Source: Entomomonas asaccharolytica (GTDB lineage Bacteria > Pseudomonadota > Gammaproteobacteria > Pseudomonadales > Pseudomonadaceae). From it: a stretch of DNA of 64,000 bases. Below the pieces are notes generated by a model. The model was not told the origin of the DNA. It saw nothing but the letters and a program-made list of their open reading frames with translations, and did not search any database. The translations under genes were made by a program, and so were the position numbers. Below are positions 58,445 to 64,000 of this stretch, in pieces. Positions within the stretch are counted from its first letter, which is position 1. Every line of letters begins with the position of its first letter. The stretch lies in assembly GCF_016653615.1 (NCBI RefSeq), contig NZ_CP067393.1, positions 2,743,673 to 2,807,672 of the forward strand. The letters are read 5' to 3'.

Positions 58445-58587
58445 ATAGATAACTATACTGTAAAATAAAGTTTTCTGTTACATTTTAATTGCTATTTTTT
58501 TGTAATTTACAGTTGCGCAAATTCGGTTTTACTTATATTTTACACCACTAATTTATCTAGTTATTTGGTAGTTAACTCTTTTAAGCT

Positions 58588-60057
58588 ATGATACAGAATC
58601 CATCAACAAGAAAACGCTCGTTTAATTCATTAATTATATTAATTGTAATAGCTATTCTATTAGGGTTGGGTATTCTGTTTTATCCTTCATCTGAAAAGCC
58701 TCAAGAGATAGAGACTAGCAATACACCTATTGCAGTTAAAGATACCTTACCTTCGCCACCTATTGTTGTGCCAGAAGTAATTGCTGATATTTTTGCAAGA
58801 AGCTTACGAAAACCACCTACCATTCCACTATTACCTGCTGAACTAAATGATATACCTACCGCAGATATTGCTCAGTCTAAAATGGTGATTGGCGACGGCC
58901 CTTTAATTGTACTTCCTCAACGCAATACAGTATTAGTGTTTAAAGTAGAAAAAGGCGATACTCTGTCTACTTTATTTAATAAAGCTGGCTTATCAGCTAA
59001 CACTATGTATAAAGTGATAGAAAGCAGTAATGATGCTAAAAAATATTTTACTCGTATAAATATTGGTCAATCTTTTGAGTTCACTTTAAATGAAGCAGGT
59101 GACCTACTCTCTTTAGTGACTAAACCTAACCTATTAAATACCTATAGTTTGACTAAACAAGATAATGGTTATGTGTTTGATCATAATGCAATCGAACCTA
59201 CTTATAAGCAAGTGTATGCATATGGCATTATCACTAGCTCACTATTTGCTGCTGCTGATAAAGCACAAGTTCCTCATAGCATGATTTTAGAAATAGCCAA
59301 TGCCTTTGGTTATGACATCGATTTCGCCTTAGATCTACGTCAAGGCGATGAATTTGAAGCAATTTTCGAGCAAAAGCTAGTAAATGGTAAAATGGTTGGT
59401 ACAGGTAATTTATTGGCAGCACGCTTTATCAATCGTGGAAAAGAATACACAGCTATTCGTTATACCAATAAAAAAGGTATTGCCGCTTATTATCGTGCGG
59501 ATGCTACCAGTATGCGTCGTGCATTTATACGTACCCCTGTTGATTTTACCCGTATTAGCTCCAAATTTACCATGGGACGTTATCACCCTGTATTAAACAA
59601 AATCCGCGCTCACAAAGGGGTAGATTATGCAGCACCAACAGGTACAGCTATTCGAGCCTCTGGTGATGGTCGTATTGTTGAGCGTGGCTGGAAAGGCGGC
59701 TATGGTAATGCCATTGTTATCCAACACGGTAAAACTTACAGTACACTTTATGGCCATATGAGTCGTTTCGCGCCTGACCTAAAAGTAGGTAGTCATGTGA
59801 AACAAAGTCAAACGATTGGTTATGTGGGTATGACAGGACTAGCAACAGGCCCCCATTTACATTATGAATTCCGCGTTAATGGTAAACATGTTGACCCATT
59901 GAGTGTAAAACTACCAATGGCTGATCCATTACCTGAAAAAGAAAAGGCTCGCTTTCTTGCACTTAGCCAACCATTAATGGCTGAAATGCGTAAAAAGAAA
60001 ACTGTCTTATTAGCCAAAGCACAAACCACAGATCATTCTCAGACTTCATCTGAGTAA
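58588..60057 (+). CDS. M23-family murein DD-endopeptidase, MepM-like
   Basis: A 489-residue membrane-anchored peptidase. One N-terminal helix (about residues 16-33), an OapA/LysM-like domain (about 105-210; FKVEKGDTLSTLFNKAGLS), and a C-terminal M23 domain whose zinc ligands are intact: HKGVDYAAPTG (His, Asp) and HLHYEFRVNG (HxH). It is therefore likely an active cross-link cleaving enzyme for cell-wall growth, in contrast to NlpD. The order tyrS / peptidase / anmK is that of Pseudomonas. Confidence 0.92.
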   Translation: MIQNPSTRKRSFNSLIILIVIAILLGLGILFYPSSEKPQEIETSNTPIAVKDTLPSPPIVVPEVIADIFARSLRKPPTIPLLPAELNDIPTADIAQSKMVIGDGPLIVLPQRNTVLVFKVEKGDTLSTLFNKAGLSANTMYKVIESSNDAKKYFTRINIGQSFEFTLNEAGDLLSLVTKPNLLNTYSLTKQDNGYVFDHNAIEPTYKQVYAYGIITSSLFAAADKAQVPHSMILEIANAFGYDIDFALDLRQGDEFEAIFEQKLVNGKMVGTGNLLAARFINRGKEYTAIRYTNKKGIAAYYRADATSMRRAFIRTPVDFTRISSKFTMGRYHPVLNKIRAHKGVDYAAPTGTAIRASGDGRIVERGWKGGYGNAIVIQHGKTYSTLYGHMSRFAPDLKVGSHVKQSQTIGYVGMTGLATGPHLHYEFRVNGKHVDPLSVKLPMADPLPEKEKARFLALSQPLMAEMRKKKTVLLAKAQTTDHSQTSSE

Positions 60058-61161
<1,104 letters not shown>

Positions 61162-61202
61162 CTAGTATAATAATTAACAACTTTCACCTCTATAAAATCG
61201 TT

Positions 61203-62357
61203 ATGATTAAAACCTTAGCTATAGCCAATTTCCGTTCTATCAATAATTTAGTTTTACCTCTATCACAACTTAATGTGATAACAGGTGCCAATGGCTGTGG
61301 TAAATCAAATCTCTATAAAGCCTTACGCTTATTAGCAGAAACTGCGCAAGGTAATGTAATCAGCGCTATCGCCAAAGAAGGTGGTTTGGAATCTGTTTTA
61401 TGGGCAGGACCAGAAAAAATTACTGGCGCTATGCAAAGAGGCGAAGTGCCTATCCAAGGTACTAGACGACAAAAATCGATAAGGCTACATCTAGGTTTTA
61501 CTGATGATGAATTAGGCTATGCAATTAGCCTTGGTTTGCCAGAAAATGGCTTAACTGCTTTTTGCAATGATCCTGAAATCAAGAACGAAACCATATGGGC
61601 TGGAGATTGGTATAAACCCAATAGTGTTTTAGTTGAACGAAAAGGCCCCCTTATCCAAGTAAAACAAGGTCGTAAAGCACAAGCAATTACCCAACATACG
61701 CCTAGTTATGAAGGATTATTTGGACAAATTGCATTACGTGATGATTGCCCTGAGGTATTTCGTTTAAGAGAAATCATTAGAAACTGGCGCTTTTACGACT
61801 ACTTTCGCACAGATCAGGATGCACCTGCAAGAAAGCCTCAATTAGGAACTCGAACACCTGTACTGCATCATGATGGACATGATTTAGCAGCAGCCTTACA
61901 AACTATTCAAGAAGTAGGAGATGCTGAATTACTTGCGCAAACCATTTCTGATGCTTTTCCTGAATCCTCTCTGATTATTAGAAAGGATGAATTTTTTACG
62001 GTTATGCTGCAACAGCAAGGTATTTTACGCCCTCTTGTGGCACAAGAATTATCAGATGGTACTTTACGTTATTTACTATTAACTGCTGCACTATTAACCC
62101 CTCGGCCACCTTCATTAATGGTTCTGAATGAACCAGAAAATAGTTTGCATACTGATTTATTACCAGCTTTGGCAAGATTAATTATCAATGCCTGTAAGCA
62201 TTCACAACTCTGGATTATCAGCCACTCAAAAAGACTAATTAACGCTTTAGAACAACAAACTGATTGCAATACCATAGAGTTAGAGAAGCTATTGGGACAA
62301 ACTACTATTAAAGGTCAAAAAACATTAGAAACCCCTGCTTGGTATTGGCCTAGTTAG
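61203..62357 (+). CDS. AAA-family ATPase with RecF/ABC-type head domain
   Basis: A 384-residue protein with Walker A GANGCGKS (residues 28-35), a central divergent region (FYDYFRTDQDAPARKP), the signature-like QELSDGTLRYLLL (near 285), and Walker B LMVLNEPENSLH (near 303) followed by WIISHSKRL (near 340). The Walker B Asp is Asn, which I recall as usual in this AAA_21-type subgroup. There is no coiled coil or TOPRIM domain, so it is not a full SMC, RecF or OLD nuclease. Function is unknown. It begins 41 bases after anmK; Pseudomonas has erpA after anmK instead. Confidence 0.82.
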   Translation: MIKTLAIANFRSINNLVLPLSQLNVITGANGCGKSNLYKALRLLAETAQGNVISAIAKEGGLESVLWAGPEKITGAMQRGEVPIQGTRRQKSIRLHLGFTDDELGYAISLGLPENGLTAFCNDPEIKNETIWAGDWYKPNSVLVERKGPLIQVKQGRKAQAITQHTPSYEGLFGQIALRDDCPEVFRLREIIRNWRFYDYFRTDQDAPARKPQLGTRTPVLHHDGHDLAAALQTIQEVGDAELLAQTISDAFPESSLIIRKDEFFTVMLQQQGILRPLVAQELSDGTLRYLLLTAALLTPRPPSLMVLNEPENSLHTDLLPALARLIINACKHSQLWIISHSKRLINALEQQTDCNTIELEKLLGQTTIKGQKTLETPAWYWPS

Positions 62358-62641
62358 AATATTATTTTTCTGTATCACTTCCCCACTATAAAACCACAAT
62401 AATTTTATATTTCATGTTGCATAAAAACATTTTACATGTAAAATAACATGTAATTAAATTATATAAAAACCAGAACCTTTTTGCACCCTGTTAATAAACC
62501 AATTAACAGGGATTTTTTTAATAAAAAAAGGCACTATTACACCTTCAAACGGCATACTATTTAAAGGGTATGATTGCTTAAAAAGTTTAAACTGACACTT
62601 AGAAGAGATAGAGTAGTATACATATACTACTCATTAATGAT
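62358..62641. other. 284-bp intergenic region, no clear gene
   Basis: AT-rich. It contains a perfect 14-base palindrome TTTTACATGTAAAA (62430-62443), a second CATGT nearby, and a good plus-strand terminator (62486-62519). The terminator lies 129 bases after the ATPase stop, which is unusually far, so a small RNA between about 62400 and 62519 is conceivable. Confidence 0.4.
62486..62519 (+). terminator. rho-independent terminator
   Basis: CCCTGTTAA (62486-62494) pairs with TTAACAGGG (62503-62511) around an 8-base loop, followed by A and seven Ts (62513-62519). It ends either the AAA ATPase mRNA or an unseen small RNA. Confidence 0.8.
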
Positions 62642-64000
62642 TTATTTCTTTCTTGGAATACCTAATTTCTGACGACGTTCCCACAAACATTTGCGACTAA
62701 CACCTAATTTACGCGCCAACTCTGTTTCAGTCATTTTATCTTGATTTTCTAATACAAAACGTTGGAAATAGTCTTCTAAAGATAAGCCTTCTTTAGGGTC
62801 TTTATTATTGATGGCACTTTCATGAGGTTTTTTAAAGATATTGGTTAGCTCATCTTCACCCAAGCTCGCTAAACCATAAACCTCAGGTTCTAAACCTAAA
62901 TTGTCAATAGTAATATTATTACTCTCACAAAGAATAACTGCACGCTCTACAGCATTCTCAAGTTCACGCACATTACCAGGCCAATTATAAGTTAGAATAG
63001 CTTGTTCTGCTTCGGGGGTAAACACAAGATCGGTTTTACCCATTGCTTTCATTTGTCGCTCTAAGAAACTTTGAGCGATTTTTAAAATATCTTTACCACG
63101 ATCACGCAAGGCAGGTAATTGTAGGCTAATAACATTCAATCGATAAAATAAATCACTACGGAACTCGCCTGTGGCGGCTAAAGTTTTTAAATCTCGATGG
63201 GTTGCTGCAATTAATCTAACATCAACTTTTTGCGAAGTGACGGAGCCAACTCTTCTAATCTCCCCTTCTTGCAAAACTCTAAGCAACCTTGCTTGTGCTT
63301 CAAGGGGTAATTCACCAATTTCATCAAGAAATAATGTGCCGCCATTTGCAGCTTCTATCAAACCAGTTCTACTACTGGTCGCACCTGTAAAGGCACCTTT
63401 TTCATGGCCGAAAAGTTCTGATTCTATTAATGTCTCAGGAATAGCAGCACAGTTTACTGAAATCAAAGGGGCTTTAAAACGTGGTGATTGTTCATGAAGA
63501 GTACGTGCAACCAGTTCTTTACCTGTACCCGACTCACCTAAAATAAGCACAGTGGAGTTAGTTGGCGCAACTTTTTCTATTTTTTCAAATAGTTTTTGCA
63601 TGAGAGGGCTAGAGCCTATTATATCTGTCCCTTTAGCATTACTTTTTGCTTTAGCGTTAGCTTCTCGTTTACCTTCAACAGGCTTGTCTGTAGTTAGTTG
63701 TTTTTTACTCAATGATTCCGCTACAGCGCGTAACATATCGTCATGATCAAACGGCTTAGCGATATACTCCACTGCCCCCATTTTCATGGAGTCAATAGCA
63801 GAACGCAAACTCGCATAGCTGGTCATAATCAATACTGGCACGCCTTGTGCCAAATTAATCATATCAGTACCAGGTGCACCTGGTAAACGCAGATCAGTAA
63901 TCACTAAATCAAAACTAGTAATCTTATAGTTCTCTTGTGCTTCTGCCACAGAACCAGCTTCGCTCACCTGATATTGATGACGTTCTAATAAACGCTTTAA
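62642..64000 (-). CDS. sigma-54-dependent response regulator, NtrC family (partial, 5' end outside window)
   Basis: At least 452 residues, open to the right edge, so about 10-20 N-terminal residues are missing. A receiver domain with the phospho-acceptor Asp in FDLVITDLRLPG and Lys in YIAKPFD is followed by a linker, then an AAA+ domain (LGESGTGKE Walker A, GAFTGA sigma-54 contact loop, LFLDEIGELPLEAQARLLRVLQEGE, NWPGNVRELENAVERA) and a C-terminal Fis-type HTH (TETELARKLGVSRKCLWERRQKLG). It should activate RpoN promoters after phosphorylation by an unseen histidine kinase. Which regulator it is cannot be said. Confidence 0.93.
   Translation of the reverse strand, partial: LKRLLERHQYQVSEAGSVAEAQENYKITSFDLVITDLRLPGAPGTDMINLAQGVPVLIMTSYASLRSAIDSMKMGAVEYIAKPFDHDDMLRAVAESLSKKQLTTDKPVEGKREANAKAKSNAKGTDIIGSSPLMQKLFEKIEKVAPTNSTVLILGESGTGKELVARTLHEQSPRFKAPLISVNCAAIPETLIESELFGHEKGAFTGATSSRTGLIEAANGGTLFLDEIGELPLEAQARLLRVLQEGEIRRVGSVTSQKVDVRLIAATHRDLKTLAATGEFRSDLFYRLNVISLQLPALRDRGKDILKIAQSFLERQMKAMGKTDLVFTPEAEQAILTYNWPGNVRELENAVERAVILCESNNITIDNLGLEPEVYGLASLGEDELTNIFKKPHESAINNKDPKEGLSLEDYFQRFVLENQDKMTETELARKLGVSRKCLWERRQKLGIPRKK

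Overview
This window is ordinary, gene-dense chromosome of a low-G+C gammaproteobacterium. The gene blocks match Pseudomonas: rpoN-hpf-ptsN-rapZ-ptsO, ispF-truD-surE-pcm-nlpD, ribF-ileS-lspA-fkpB, hemB-ppk, TauE/lgt/thyA, argS-SPOR beside priA, and tyrS/M23 peptidase/anmK. The AT-rich composition and trimmed synteny suggest a reduced, possibly host-associated member of Pseudomonadales (Entomomonas-like). That placement is inference from gene order and composition, not from a search.

Layout. 1-6 kb: the basic tail of a protein entering from the left, a TatD-family hydrolase, and the leftward block ribF-ileS-lspA-fkpB. 6-10.5 kb: a lipoprotein phospholipase D/cardiolipin synthase and a divergent NdvB-like glucan synthase, separated by an operator-like region. 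10.5-17.6 kb: dxs-rsmE, then the rpoN/nitrogen-PTS cluster, which carries an unexpected membrane-protein gene between hpf and ptsN. 17.8-24.2 kb: holC, a flavin hydroxyacid oxidase, ppk, hemB, a DedA protein and a pirin. 24.4-32 kb: elbB, an NCS2 purine permease, trmA, the RNA helicase deaD behind a long structured leader, a pair of YcxB-like membrane proteins and a MATE transporter. 32-39.2 kb: acs, argS, a SPOR protein and priA. 39.3-45.3 kb: two small proteins of unknown function, then nlpD-pcm-surE-truD-ispF and cysB. In Pseudomonas rpoS follows nlpD, but here a DUF2750 gene takes its place. 45.5-51.1 kb: two DUF4124 exported proteins, a SIMPL protein, thyA-lgt-TauE and a DUF1161 protein. 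51-62.4 kb: rapA, rimO, trmO, a DUF4303 protein, tyrS, an M23 endopeptidase, anmK and an AAA ATPase. The right edge cuts a sigma-54-dependent response regulator that would need the RpoN encoded in this window.

Most genes are housekeeping: translation and tRNA modification (ileS, argS, tyrS, trmA, trmO, truD, rimO, rsmE), envelope (lgt, lspA, nlpD, M23, anmK), isoprenoids (dxs, ispF) and replication (holC, priA). I saw no rRNA, tRNA, CRISPR array, prophage or insertion sequence. The most notable non-genic feature is a roughly 90-106 bp palindromic repeat with three intergenic copies. Other points to check are the missing rpoS, the insertion in the rpoN cluster, the ndvB/cls operator and the deaD leader. 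I did not find a clearly new multi-gene system.
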